Positions 22,227-33,384 of a DNA stretch of 64,000 bases are shown here, in pieces; the stretch's first letter is position 1, and the number at the start of each line of letters is the position of its first letter. The position numbers were made by a program, and so were the translations under genes. The DNA is from Euwallacea fornicatus (lineage: Eukaryota; Arthropoda; Insecta; Coleoptera; Curculionidae). Below the pieces are notes generated by a model, which searched no databases, was not told the DNA's origin, and saw nothing but the letters and a program-made list of their open reading frames with translations. Location: NCBI RefSeq assembly GCF_040115645.1, contig NC_089546.1, positions 2,763,001 to 2,827,000 of the forward strand. The letters run 5' to 3'.

Positions 22227-22740
22227 GGCTAGATAGTGTGGGATTCGCCGAAGCTCCTACCCACTGAAAATCCTCGGATTTCCATTTGTGACTTTCGCCG
22301 ACCCGGAACTGTCCCTGGGAGATAAATGCATCGGTGTCGCTGGAGGCTCCGGTGTTCTTTTATTTTTTCTTTCTGTTTTTTTATAGCAAAATTATTTTGG
22401 GACTTTGGGACTGTATTTATTTGGATTAAGGATGTTAAATAATGCCGGTTTTTTCCGTACTCCATAGGATTGTGCGTCTCGAATGCCGCGTTCAATTTTT
22501 TTTTTCTTTTTCCATTTCGGAAGTGGCGTTGCTGCTTTGTTCCATTTATCTTTACTTTCGAGCATCGCCTCAATTAGTGACTCCGAAGTTAGAGTTAAAG
22601 CGCTCACGCACGTCTGCAAGTCGTTTCTTTGAGTTTCGAAAACTGGGCACCGGAAAATGCAGTATTCCGCGGAATTGTCGATTCCGCAAGTTCCGCATTC
22701 CAGCCCCGTTTTTCCGATGCGATGCAAAATTACGAGGTGA
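22227..22740 (-). mobile_element. LINE C-terminal fragment (R1-like)
   Basis: The minus-strand frame 22,727-22,392 encodes HRIGKTGLECGTCGIDNS, AEYCIFRCPVFETQRNDL and LIEAMLESKDKWNKAATPL. The pattern CX2C, H/Y, C (ECGTCG...AEYCIFRCP) followed by an acidic 'ESLIEAMLESKDKW' tail is typical of the C-terminus of R1-type non-LTR retrotransposon ORF2. Below 22,390 is a 3' untranslated region ending around gtgggattcgcc (22,235) with TTA-type repeats near 22,150. The insertion is strongly 5'-truncated, lacking reverse transcriptase and endonuclease. No target duplication was identified. Confidence 0.65.
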
Positions 22741-23099
22741 TCCTAATTTTATGCTCGGGAGTGCAATATCGACTAATCTTTCGATAGGTTTCTCAATGAA
22801 AATTTCGACGAAATTCTACATATCCAAAATGGTATTCCATCGGATGTGTATATACACGTGTCCAAAAATTTTGAATATTGAGGAATACAATACGTATACC
22901 TCTGGTTTCCGATGACCCTAAAAGTGGTCTGGCTTCTGATTCAAGAAAAACGCCGATTTCTAGGACTCAAGGGGAAAACAAGCCCGGCTGGAAATATGTC
23001 TGCCCCGTATCCCTTTCGAGGATAGAAGCGTTATGTTTTCAGGTGAAATTAGGAAAGGAGCTAATACTCCTTTACTAATCCTTTAGCAAAAAATCTGTG
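22741..23099. other. No recognisable gene
   Basis: Possible upstream remains of the LINE on the minus strand up to about 22,800; otherwise unassigned. Confidence 0.4.
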
Positions 23100-23485
23100 G
23101 TTTTGTTTGCATCAAAGAGGTTGCACGTGTAATTGATGAAGTGTTTGTGTTTCTGAATGCCAATGCGCTTTCTCACCGAACGACCGCAGTACAAAATTAT
23201 TTTGAATACAAGGAAAGAATACGAATATTACCATTTCCTGCCAACTCTCCATCATATCATTTGCATAGAACATATGTGAAATATATTAAAAAGCTGCATA
23301 AGGAGAAGGAATAGTCCACCTCTTAACCTACGGGAACTTAAAGACGCTGTGCATGGGGAATAGGGAACAATTCCTCAATACCATGTTGGCTAATTGCAAA
23401 CGATTTGATTGACAGCATGCCAAATCGTTTGCGAGCTTGCATAGAGACCCATGGAGATAATACAGCATGTTATTTTTTTAGTAAA
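23100..23485 (+). pseudogene. Tc1-like transposase, C-terminal fossil
   Basis: Plus-strand segments: VFLNANALSHRTTAVQNYF (about 23,145-23,200), corresponding to the DNARPHRTA block with the second catalytic aspartate; RILPFPANSPSYHLHRTYV (23,220-23,275), the third catalytic block with SPDLNPIEH decayed; and ANDLIDSMPNRLRACIETHG (23,400-23,455), the standard Tc1 C-terminus. Frameshifts occur around 23,310-23,390. The N-terminal two-thirds is absent. A tttggatgcatgtgtag stretch near 23,685 might be the outer repeat, but no partner was seen. Confidence 0.75.
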
Positions 23486-25072
23486 GTAACATTTTCTTCT
23501 TAAAATAATTATTTCAAATTAATTTAAATTAATGTAAAATTGATGGTATCAAATAACAAATTTTCTTTTAATTCTTTGTTTAATTTTAATTTAAATTTTG
23601 TGTGTTACAATAGTTTCGCTCCTTGTTGAGGCCCATGAAAAAAAAATACCACTGGAACTATGAGAAATATGAATGTTTGAAACTTTTGGATGCATGTGTA
23701 GTAATAGTGTATAGTGATTTTAACGAGGATTTTTTGGAGGACGAAAGGTCCTTCTTATTTTAAATTCAACTGATTAGTTCAAAAAGTGCCAGACATTCCA
23801 CGACCATCCAGATCGATAATATTTTCATTAACATCAATACAAATTGGATTAATAACAATTTTTTTCATGTCTGACCATTTTGGACAACTCTTCACGTTTC
23901 AAGTAATCAAAGTGGATGTATATCCGAAATATCAGATCTTTTGCAGATCTTAAGTTTGCTCATTGAACAAAGGTTTTAGTCTATTTAATGTATGTTCAAG
24001 GAAAGGAGATCTCGTGGACGGGTAAAGGGTGAGAATCACCAGTTCTCTCAACATGCAAAAAATAACTTACACAATGTAGTAACTTCACCTTTGATTAATG
24101 TTACAGTTAAAATTCCATATAGACTTCTCAAAGAACTATATATAAAAAATGAGCAAATTATTGCTATGCGCGAAGCAATAATGATAATATATAAAATTTG
24201 GTTTAACAGACTGGCAAAATAAGGTAAAGAGGCTGGAACGAATATAGTTTCTGTCGGATAATAACTTTATAAACTTAGAAACCAATATATTGATAATAAA
24301 AATCAATAAACACAAGAATAGGAAATATTTGTTGTGTTAAATTCCGGTACTCTTGGCGAAACTGAACAGACAGACAAACTGCCAAATGTAGCTTGTAGAC
24401 AAAACATATCAAAGGATGTTATGGTTAACAAGGGTGGTATTATTATTACAATTAGAATGAAAATTTGTGTTCACTATATGTATCCCAAATTATTGAAGAA
24501 TCTTAGAAGTTCCTCGGAAGGAGCTAAAACATTGAAAACCCTTTCTATCGTTATAAATGAAATAATTGTCGCTAAAGTTAATTCTTAATTAATTTCCTTC
24601 TTCTTTGGTCGGTATCATGTCAATTTTGAACTACGCAGTTTCTTCGACATACCTTTCAATAAGGCACATTTAGGCTTCCAAAATAATTCATTCTAAAAGC
24701 TCTAACACTCCTAAAATCCTATATTCTTTGGTACTTTGGAAATTTCTAAAAAAAAAATGGAAATTTTTAAAAGTATATAAAATGTGCTGAATTCCATACA
24801 ACACAACCAGAAATGACAACATTAAAACAATAATCGCCCATTGGGCTTATCCAGCAGGGAGAATCTGAGGCCAATTATTACAGGGGAGAAAGAACACGTC
24901 AGTAATGCAGACAGCAAACTTTGGGGTTCTGTACTCCCTCACGAAAAAAATAAAAGTCGTTACGTATTTTCGACACGTTTGGTAATGGCAGGGGAACTTC
25001 TTGTAGGTGTCAATTGAATTACTACAAGTTTTATGCGAAACGACAGGCCTACAGGCTCGTCTTGGCTTATTA
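23486..25072. other. No recognised gene; two unassigned frames
   Basis: Frames at 23,992-24,222 and 24,334-24,588 lie in the same strand and could be parts of one decayed coding region (the second contains LGETEQTDKLPNVACRQN and a lysine-rich tail). I recognise neither. Confidence 0.35.
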
Positions 25073-25447
25073 TACAGGGCGTCCGGGTTTTCTGTAGCAA
25101 GATTTAAACCACATATCCTACGCATTAAAATCATATTAGTTTGCTATGTAAACTACATTTGAGAAATACTTTCTCAAGAAAATACAGAGTATTGATGTTT
25201 AATATTTTTTTCAATTTATCTTTCATAGTATCCATAGTTTTTGAGATATTTAGCTCAAATCTGGAGCATAAGTTACTCTTTAGAGCCTCCATGATTAGAC
25301 AATACTGGACGATCGTAAAAACCTATAGGCTAATATTTTTTGGGGTACACCGCATAGTATTTAATTTTGGAAATTTAAATTGCCCGTTTAATTTAGAAAT
25401 TTTAATTTATTTTGACTATTTTATTATCTGTCACCGCTTTTTAGTTA

Positions 25448-27406
25448 CAGTGTAATCCACTTATTGCGATCTCGCATGTACTCACATAATATTCCAATCC
25501 CAGATTAAATGTATATAAAATCACAAGTAAAACCCTTAAACGAAATGGACTCGTTTATAATACTCTCGCTTATAACGATCCAAAATTTTCTTTTTTGTCT
25601 ATCATAAACGAGGTTTTTCCGGGATTCCCCGGTACGATCATTTCGGGTGCAGGTGTAAACAACATTTTACATCAGCTCGCCCTTTACAGTTGATCTGTGG
25701 ATGTTATCTGGTACGTCTTATTTATCTTTAAAAATTTTAAAAAAGGTTAAAAGTGTAAAACGGGCATTACTTACCCAAAAAACTAACAATAATAAATGAT
25801 ATTGAGAAAGGATTGTCTTAATCATTTATGCATTCAAAAACGGTGTTAAATATTCCACAGTGTCAAATAATTGGAAGAATCGTGAGAAAATTAAAAATAA
25901 TTGGAAAACTAGTAACAAAAAAAATGCTTTTGCTTTTACACTCTCGACTAAATACTATTTACGTGATTTCAATAAAAAAGAGCGAATAATTTCCCCATAA
26001 ATGGGCCAATGGTACAAGTGAAGGCACAGGTATTTGGAAAAATCACTGACGATGACTTCACATGCAGCTCTAGATGGCTTTGTCGTTTAAAAAAAAGTCA
26101 TAACATTGTGTTTGGAAAAATATGGGATGAATCGGCCTCAGTAAATAGAAATATTACAGATGAGTGACGGGTCCGTGTTTGGTCTCTGATGTGTTATGAT
26201 TATTCAGAAAAAACATATTTAACACTGACGAAATGGGGATTTTTTTATAAAATGTTGCCAGATAAAATACAAAAGTTAAAAGGTGAGAGATGTAGTGGAG
26301 GGAAAATGTCTAAAGAACGCATCACAGCCACCGTTTGTGCTGATGGTTTTGGAACCGAGAAACGAAACTTACTCATTATAGGTAAAAGTGTTGAAATTTT
26401 TGTTTTAAGTGTTCAAAATTTGATCATCAGTATTTCAGGAAAATTTTTAAATCCTAGGTGATGTCAGTTTTTACAGATTACTTTAAAAAAATGGGTCCAG
26501 GAGCTTTTCAAAGAAAAAAGAAATATATCATCGTTAGTTCATAACTGTCCAGCTATCCGGACATTAAACTGCATAACATAATGCTTATTTTTTCACCACC
26601 CAATGTGACGTCAGTTTTACAGCTCATGGGCCAGGATGTAATTTGGAGTTTAAAGCAAAGTCACAGAAAATAAATGTTGGAGAAACTCAAATAAATGTTG
26701 GAGAAACTCTTGGAGACTCAAAATAATACGAACAACAAAATTGTTGCAATTTTAGACACTATAAATTTATTAAGTCTAGCATGGAATGAGGTTTCTACAC
26801 AAACTATCAATAATTGTTTTCGCCTTCGACTTATCTAAAACATCTTCTAATATGGAATTTGACCCAGAGGATGGTGTTTCATTGACTCAATAGAGAGCTA
26901 CTACGACAAAATAAATTAATGAATTCAGTGAATTTTAATGATTTTGTGAATTTTGGCAACAATATTGTTGTACAAGAAAAATTAACAGATACAGATTTAG
27001 TTTATCAAGGACTTAAAGAAGAAGAAACTGAAAATAATGAAGATGATACTGAAAAAGACTCTGTTGTTACTACAAAAGAGGCTCTTAATTTTGTACACAC
27101 TTTACAACAATATTTCCTTCAAGAGGAGGACAGTAATAACTTCTTTTCTAAATCAAATAAAATTCAACTGCATCTGCAAAAGAGTTACATTTAAAAAATC
27201 TCTGTTCGAAGAAAAATAGTCGATTTCTTTGAGAAATAATTATGAAGAATATAAATTTCTATATACTAAATGTTTTTAAATTAGACATTAAAGCGCTTTT
27301 TTTTAATTTTGTGTGTAATTTGTTTGATTTTTATAAAATGAACACTCGGGTATAAGGAACTAATTTCTCTCGGTCTCCTCAAGTCCATCATAAATGGATT
27401 GCATTG
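25448..27406 (+). mobile_element. Tigger/pogo element nested in the long-repeat element
   Basis: Left terminus cagtgtaatccactta at 25,448; right terminus ends at 27,406 and reads caatgcaatccattta on the minus strand. The TA target is intact on the left (25,446-25,447) and mutated to CA on the right (27,407-27,408). Boundaries are confirmed by copy 2 of the host element at 55-56 kb, where the same position is an uninterrupted TA. Length is 1,959 bases. Confidence 0.88.
25850..27194 (+). pseudogene. Tigger/pogo (CENP-B-type) transposase fossil
   Basis: Read in shifting plus frames: NGVKYSTVSNNWKNREKI (about 25,840-25,895), matching the family's 'GVSxSTVSNIWKNREKI' helix-turn-helix; MVQVKAQVFGKITDDDF and WLCRLKKSHNIVFGKIW (26,010-26,130), the CENP-B second DNA-binding part; then GFFYKMLPDKIQKLKGE, GKMSKERITATVCADGF and KRNLLIIGKS (26,235-26,390), the DDE_1 catalytic core just after its first aspartate. 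A C-terminal acidic stretch (26,960-27,060, GLKEEETENNEDD) and ALNFVHTLQQYFLQEED (27,080-27,130) close the protein as in Tigger transposases. The second and third catalytic regions (26,470-26,850) are heavily decayed. Many stops; inactive. Confidence 0.85.
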
Positions 27407-27639
27407 CATTTGCATAATGGTGAAGTTTTTACTACTTCTTCCATCAATTAGGTTCTGTTGGTTCCTTACATTGCTGATCTTCTTTTGATATTACATTTTT
27501 TGGCACACTTCTACGTAGCAAATCGTGGTACGAATTTATTTACTGACGATCTAAGAGATTTTTAGAAAAGAAATTTAAAAAAATAGCAAACAAAACTACA
27601 ATAATGACTTCAAATACTGAATAAATTGAACGGCGATAA

Positions 27640-27990
27640 TTTATTCGATACCGAAATAATTTAAATCAATATCAAATAATTGTTCGGAATGATCGCCGGT
27701 ACGTTCTACACATAAATTGGAATGTCGCCATAAAGACCGCCGAACATCTTTCAAATTCTGAGCAGTTATTCGAAGAGCAGGATTTTTTATTCGCTTTATA
27801 AGTTCTTTTTAGGAGTTTACAGGAGTAGAGTACACATTTTCTTTCTTACACTCCGAAGCATGAAAATTTAGAGGTGTCAGATCAGGCGATCGAGGAAGCC
27901 AAGCAGTGATCCTCCACGACTTACCTATCTTTGTGGATAGTTCATATTTAACCGTTTCCTCACCACTAGGGAGTAATATGAAGACGTCCG
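27640..27990 (-). pseudogene. DUF4817/DDE_3-type transposase 3' fragment (host copy 1)
   Basis: The minus-strand frame carries WLPRSPDLTPLNFHASE, KENVYSTPVNS, ELIKRIKNPALRITAQNL and VRRSLWRHSNLCVERTGD. The first is the third catalytic region, the last the C-terminal helix. Just upstream, in another frame, LVVRKRLNMNYPQR is followed by RGGS. Everything 5' of this is missing. The homologous piece in copy 2 (55,690-56,030) starts at the same point, so both copies descend from one deletion event. Cut off from its 5' end, it is not a gene. Confidence 0.75.
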
Positions 27991-28198
27991 TTTAATTAAG
28001 CTATTAATTTATTCCCAAAATTTGAGCTACATATCTCAAAAATTTTGGGAGCTATAAAAGATGAAAAAAAAAATTTAAACACCCTAATTTCCTTACCGAA
28101 GTATGTTTCGAATATAGTTTATATAGCAAACTAAAATTATTTTAATGCGTATAACACGTGGTTGAAAACCTGGTACAAAAAAACCTGAACACCCTGTA

Positions 28199-29254
28199 TA
28201 AAGTTATTCGCGCCTTTAATTCAATTGCTCTGTTTATGAGATACATGTATATAGGGAAATTAACATTGAGACTTCCTAAGTTCCGTGACACAAAAATCAC
28301 TTAAAATTAAGAACAAAAACTGTATTACAAAGGCGTCAAAAACATCTTAAAAAGCTATTCCAACCCTGCAAATTGCAATGAAAAGGGGAAGCCGGGGTGT
28401 TTGATTAAAGGGAAAACTGCATTTCGAAGTCTTTGTTTGTCATCGTGGCATGAACACTGAGTCTTTTGGAGGGGTGCTCCAAGTAATTGGCAGGTAGTGG
28501 AAGAAATTGCTGCCTCTTATTGTCATCGTCAGTTATTAAAAGTGCAATAAACGCGGCAAACGGCGGAAACTTTGGGGGTGAAATTGAAAGCTTATTACTT
28601 CACGAAAAAGGCTCTCTTTTTCTTTTAGATTATGAATTTGTAACGCTTCTTTGGCGCGAACATATCGGTAATAAAATGCCAATATTGCAGACGAATCCGC
28701 ATTAATATGTTCTGGGCAAAGTTTGAGGAAACTTCCCAGGAATTTCCAATTCCGAAATTATTTTCGATACGTATGGTAAAAGTTCGAGCGGCGGTGCAAC
28801 ATAGACGTCTATTTTTAATTTCGCTACGTTACACACTACGGAAAGTTTTCGAATAAAAACATTTCCTTACATGCAAACAAAATCAAGTTTCTGGCAAGTT
28901 TGGTATGCATTAAAACTTCTTCTCCTGGAGTTCGGAATTCTGGAGAAGTTGTCGCGATCCCGGGGACAATCTAGACTCCCTTGTTTCTTTTATTCTGTTT
29001 GGAAATAACGCCTTACACATAAGTAAGGATTGTTGGAGCGGTCGAATTGCACACTACTCTTAGTTAAAATTAACAGAGAATAATACTCACTCTTTACTGA
29101 GGGGTCGGACGAACGCCCTCGTTAACTTTTCGGTGACGAATATGTCACTGTCTTGAAAACCTTCCAGAGGCAACGAAACTTTGTGTATGTACGTGTATGT
29201 GACGAGGAAGAATTTCTAATTATTATGATTTCTGATGATTATTTCTATGATACA
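28199..29254. other. No recognisable gene
   Basis: A 72-codon frame at 28,487-28,705 has no known motif. Ordinary composition. Confidence 0.5.
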
Positions 29255-29540
29255 CAGGGTGTTCAAAATGACGACTCCAAACCTGGTTACATAAAGTTGT
29301 TCTTTGAACTCTTCAATCGCGGATTCTTTGTAAAATGTGCGGATCTTGGTACATGAAAAGGAAGGCTGAGGTCACTCTTTCTAACAATTCCACTTGGTTG
29401 GCTACAAGAGTTTCATACACCTCCGAGCTGATGTAACGTCGAAGGAAAAATTCCAACGGGCCGAAATCGGGACTGCGCCCCGGCCACCTGATGGGTCCGT
29501 AACGTAAATTGAACCAAACAAGTGGAAAACAGTGAATTTG
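29255..29540 (-). pseudogene. DUF4817/DDE_3-type transposase C-terminus running into the element terminus
   Basis: On the minus strand from about 29,520, an almost clean frame reads RYGPIRWPGRSPDFGPLEFF, RRYISSEVYETLVANQVELL, RVTSAFLFMYQDPHILQRI, then after one stop RVQRTTLCNQVWSRHFEHP. The final HFEHP is encoded by the last bases of the element terminus (plus strand cagggtgttcaaaatgacga at 29,255). Thus the gene's last codons overlap the end of the transposon, with no untranslated spacer. Only the C-terminal quarter is left. No matching right end was found; a possible terminus at 29,802 does not pair with this one. Confidence 0.75.
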
Positions 29541-30660
29541 CTTCTATTACAATTAAAATAAAGTTTTCGCAATATCGAGTTTATGAATGCAATTAATAAA
29601 CTTGTCTCAGAAACTTGTAACCAAAAAGTATTTATTTCGTTTGTTATTATTCTACGGACCTAAGTTGAATATCGAAGTCTTTTGAACAAAAATAACTCTG
29701 TAGCCAAAATGGTGCATTTTTGACTAGAGAGTTCCTTTTTTAGGAAAAAGTTGTTCCCTATGACCCTCTAAAGTTTGATACAACTTTTTTTAGAATTCCC
29801 TGTATGTAGCTAATACAGCAAATTCGAAAACCTACATTTTTCTGTTATCTAGGAAGGTTTCCAGCGAATTTCTAAAATATTGTAGACAGATCTATATATT
29901 TTTGATAAGCCCTAATGAATTATTTCACAATGGGAGATTACTGAAATTTGGAGATTTTGAGGTATGGTAATTTAACTTGAAAATTTCTGCTGGTCTTCGA
30001 ACAAAATTGAATTAATTTAGAAAAGAAAAAATTAAAAAGAGTAGTTGTGTTGTTATTTCTATGTGTGGAAGTGGAAGAATTGATTCAGAAAAATGTAAAA
30101 TTGTTTAAGGATTTTGAGGAACTTCTGGTCGTCCTTAACGAATTAATCTACGATCGTTTTCAATTCCCTATTTATCATTCTTTCCACGATTTATCAGAAT
30201 AAGTGTTCCATTGTGATAAATAACTGTTGACTCATAAATACACATATAGGGATATTCGGCTCAAGAAGCAAAAATAATTTTTCGGACATTTTAAAAAGCT
30301 TCCGCAAACTTTGCATAAATCACCTATTATAAATTACATTTCAGGATTACAGAGCCTTCTAAGTGCGTTTTGTTGGAAGTTTTAAAATTTCAATGGTATT
30401 TTGCCATTGCAGGAAGCATTGGATCGTGAAAGAAGTGCAGGAATTGGGATTTTAAGATAAAAGATTTCCGTTAGCCGAGGATACAATATACAAATCAATA
30501 AATCAAATCCAAAACTGGAAATGATGGTATATATGTATGTATAGTTAAAAGGAAGTTCGAGGGGAAATGGAAGAAAATCTATTACATGTAACCACTATCA
30601 CTTCAAATAATTTAATATGACTATTTAAACATTTATTGTAAAATAGGAATTATGAATATT
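29541..30660. other. Unassigned, with one solitary transposon-like terminus near 29,802
   Basis: attccctg followed by TA at 29,795-29,804 looks like the right end of a CAGGG-type element, but nothing to its left pairs with it. The remainder, to 30,660, shows no gene. Confidence 0.4.
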
Positions 30661-32565
30661 CAGGGTGTCACATCGAAAGTTTTTCACTGCAGTTATTTTG
30701 GATAATTACAAAAATATGATAAAACGCCAAGACACATCGATTCTGTTTTCAAGGGAGCACACGATGACGTGGATTTCAAATTTATTGAAACAACCTTCTA
30801 CGTAGGGTTGAAGTTAGCTTCGGAATATCAAATGTGGACGAACATGGGTGAAGTGACCCTTCATTTTAAAGGTAATAAAATTCTCTTTAACATGAGATCA
30901 AATTTTTTACTTTTTTGCCACAAGTTCTGAGAAAAATTACGTCCAAAGTATGCAGAAGATGCGACGAAATATTCACAAAATTACTTTAGCGGACTGAAAT
31001 AAAAAAAAAAAAACTTTTTCACCCTCATGACAACAACAATTTTTACTTTAACAAAAGAATTCACACAAAAAATGGTTTGAGATCTTACTTACATTTCGAT
31101 CAGCTGTTAAAAATTTATTTAGTACTTACTCCTTTGAGCTGCGCCCAAAAACCTTAAGTGAATTGTACATTACTATTGTATCCCTGAAAATGGTTTACTC
31201 TACGACAGAGAGGGTTGAACTAATTTGGCTGTGTTTCAAGCACAACAATTGCGCTTGTGTCACAGCACAAATTTTCAATGAAAGGCACCCGGAGAAGACT
31301 ACTCCCATGTTTACTTAATTTCTTTGGTAGAAATATTTCGAGCAGCGGGGTCCGTACATGACAAAAAGGAACAATCTGAAAATTCGGTCAGAACCGAAAC
31401 CATCAAAATCGCTGTATTTGGCCAAATGAAAGCAGACCACGTCTTGAGCATATGCAAACTATCAGAAGTTTCAGGTGTATCTGTGCCAAGTTACTGGCGT
31501 ACTTTGAAAGCTTACGAGTACAACCCCTATAAAATTAAATGAGTCCATGACCTCAACCGAAGACAATCTCGATCGTCGCCTTCAGTTTTGTGAAGTGTTG
31601 ACTGAGAGACTTGTGGCTAACTCTAATTTATTTTGCTCGATTTGCGTTTCTTACGATTATATCTTTTTCAGAAATGAATTGGTTAATCGTAATAATTCGC
31701 GATATTGTCGTGATTCATTCCAATCCGAGGCTTTTCCGAAAAGAACGCACTCAATGCCCTCAACAGCTGAATTTTTGGGTTGGAACTCTCGGTCACCAAG
31801 TAAGCGGGCCACTTTTTTTCTGAGAATCTAAATGAGGAATTGTACTCAAACCTTCTGGAAACTCACATCTACCGATGGTTGTGGAAGCCATCGAATATGA
31901 TTAAAACATTTTAGAACACGAACTGTAGTTTCAGCAGAATGGAGCACCTTCATATTTTACAGCATCAGCACGCCAATTTCTGGATGAAAACTTCCTCAAT
32001 CACTGGATAGGTTGCCGAGGACCCAATGAGTGGCCATATATGTGACTTGATTTAACATCTCTAGATTTTTTTTGTTCGGCAACTTAAAATCGAAAATTAT
32101 CTAACCCTTCCAGGTTCCCAGAGAGAATTAAGGAAACAAATAGTTGAATAGTCGTCTAATCACTTCTGAAGTTCTTGGAAATGTTCCAAGAAATATGGAA
32201 CAACGTTTATTTTAACTGCATGAAGGAGGGGGGTAGAGAAAGTCTCATTGCACGTTTAGTTACTTACTTTTATGTAATTGTTTAGGTAGGTACTTCAGGT
32301 GTTACGATTCTCAACCCTAATGATCAAAAATTTAAAAATTGGTCGTTATGTTAGAGAATTTTATTACTTTTAAAATTAAGGGTCTCTCGACCCATGGTCC
32401 CGTTTAAAATTCAAAAGCCCGCACAGAGGGCGTCGTTTCAAAAAATTTATATCAGCGCCATCATGTATCTCCTTCGAAAACAGAATCGACGAGTCGTAAC
32501 GATTTACGATATTTTTCTAATTATTCAAAATAACTGTGATGGAAAATTGTCGATGAAACACCTCA
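30661..32565 (+). mobile_element. Near-full-length DUF4817-type transposon with ~235-bp inverted repeats
   Basis: Left terminus cagggtgtcacatcgaaa at 30,661; right end at about 32,565, reading tgaggtgtttcatcgaca on the minus strand, next to TA. Shared internal landmarks include cacagttattttg-type and cgattctgttttc stretches, and a conserved taaaattctct near the inner edge (30,887 and 32,350). The transposase fossil lies between. Length is about 1.9 kb. This copy ties the CAGGG termini to a DUF4817-type transposase that still has both ends of its gene. Confidence 0.8.
31189..32230 (+). pseudogene. DUF4817/DDE_3-type transposase fossil (both ends present)
   Basis: Starts MVYSTTERVELIWLCFKHN at 31,189 and continues TAQIFNERHPEKTTP, the DUF4817-like helix-turn-helix. 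A readable frame at 31,324-31,542 gives IFRAAGSVHDKKEQSENS and IKIAVFGQMKADHVLSICKL, corresponding to the linker and second helix-turn-helix. The catalytic part is broken: LDFF-like residues near 32,060 and WNNVYFNC near 32,195 mark the third catalytic block and the C-terminal helix. The aspartates of the catalytic triad cannot be placed with certainty. It lies centrally between the two long inverted repeats, as expected for the autonomous form. Stops and shifts throughout make it dead. Confidence 0.75.
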
Positions 32566-32733
32566 TATAATTTCAGCTGCGGGAGAAGACATTGAGGAGA
32601 AGTCATGGACACCAAACATTGATGATAGAGTCGTAGAATGTGAAAACTCTTCGAGCACTCGCAACAAAAAGAAAAAGATAATTTAGCGTTCTCAAAAACT
32701 TTTGTGCGTTTTTGTTGAGAAACATTTCATATA

Positions 32734-33382
32734 CAAGATATTTCAAATTCGATCCTCATTATTGGGATATCAACAGCTAGAGAAGATACGAAGAAGTGTA
32801 AATGGGGGTAAAATTGCGTAGTTTACCGCTTGACCGAATGCAGTTTTAAAAATTAGAATTTCCTGAATACTCCCGAAGGTATCCGGAAAAGACTAAAAAT
32901 TGGAGATCCCGTTTTTATTTTTTTCGGCGTTATTTGACAAAAAAGCCCAAAACCAAAAGCTCATTTTCATTGCCACATTTTCTCAGCTACACGATGACGT
33001 TTTCAGATTTGCCATCCGACTAGTTTCTCATCGAAACATCCATTGTCGGGCTGATGAGAAAAAATTAAGTTGATGATGATGGCCAAAAAACGAAACGTCG
33101 CATGGCAAATCTGAAAGCGTCATCGTGTAGCTGAGAAAGAGTGGCAATGCAAATGTGCTGGTGGTTTTGGGCTTCCTTGTTAAACAGCGCTAAAGAAATA
33201 AAAGCGATATTTCCCATTTTTTCATTTCTTTGAATATCTTCGGGAATATCCGAAAAATTTGAGGTTTGAATGCGGCATTTGGTTAAACGCTAAATTACGC
33301 AATTTTTCACTCATTTAAACTTTTTCGAATCTCCCCTAGCTTTCGAGATCTCAATGGTGAGAGCCGAATATGAAATGCCCTG
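32734..33382. mobile_element. Foldback element, almost wholly palindromic (649 bp)
   Basis: TA at 32,732-32,733 and 33,383-33,384. The outer right end reads cagggcatttcatattc on the minus strand; the left reads caagatatttcaaattc. The two arms pair along about 280 bases, the best part being ctcagctacacgatgacg with tcagatttgccat (about 32,982-33,020) against its complement at about 33,108-33,145. The loop is about 90 bases. No coding capacity; presumably mobilised by a transposase of the CAGGG family. Confidence 0.8.
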
Positions 33383-33384
33383 TA

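Larger units (their letters stand above)
25075..28196 (-). mobile_element. Long-inverted-repeat deletion derivative (copy 1) split by a Tigger insertion
   Basis: The left terminus cagggcgtccgggtttt starts at 25,075 after TA. The right terminus ends at 28,196 before TA and reads cagggtgttcaggtttt on the minus strand. The repeats extend about 200 bases inward. Removing the nested Tigger (25,448-27,406 plus one TA) leaves about 1,161 bases. That agrees with the uninterrupted copy 2 at 55,459-56,627 (1,169 bases), which aligns with it in non-coding and coding parts. It is non-autonomous: only the 3' end of a DUF4817-type transposase remains, on the minus strand. Confidence 0.85.
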
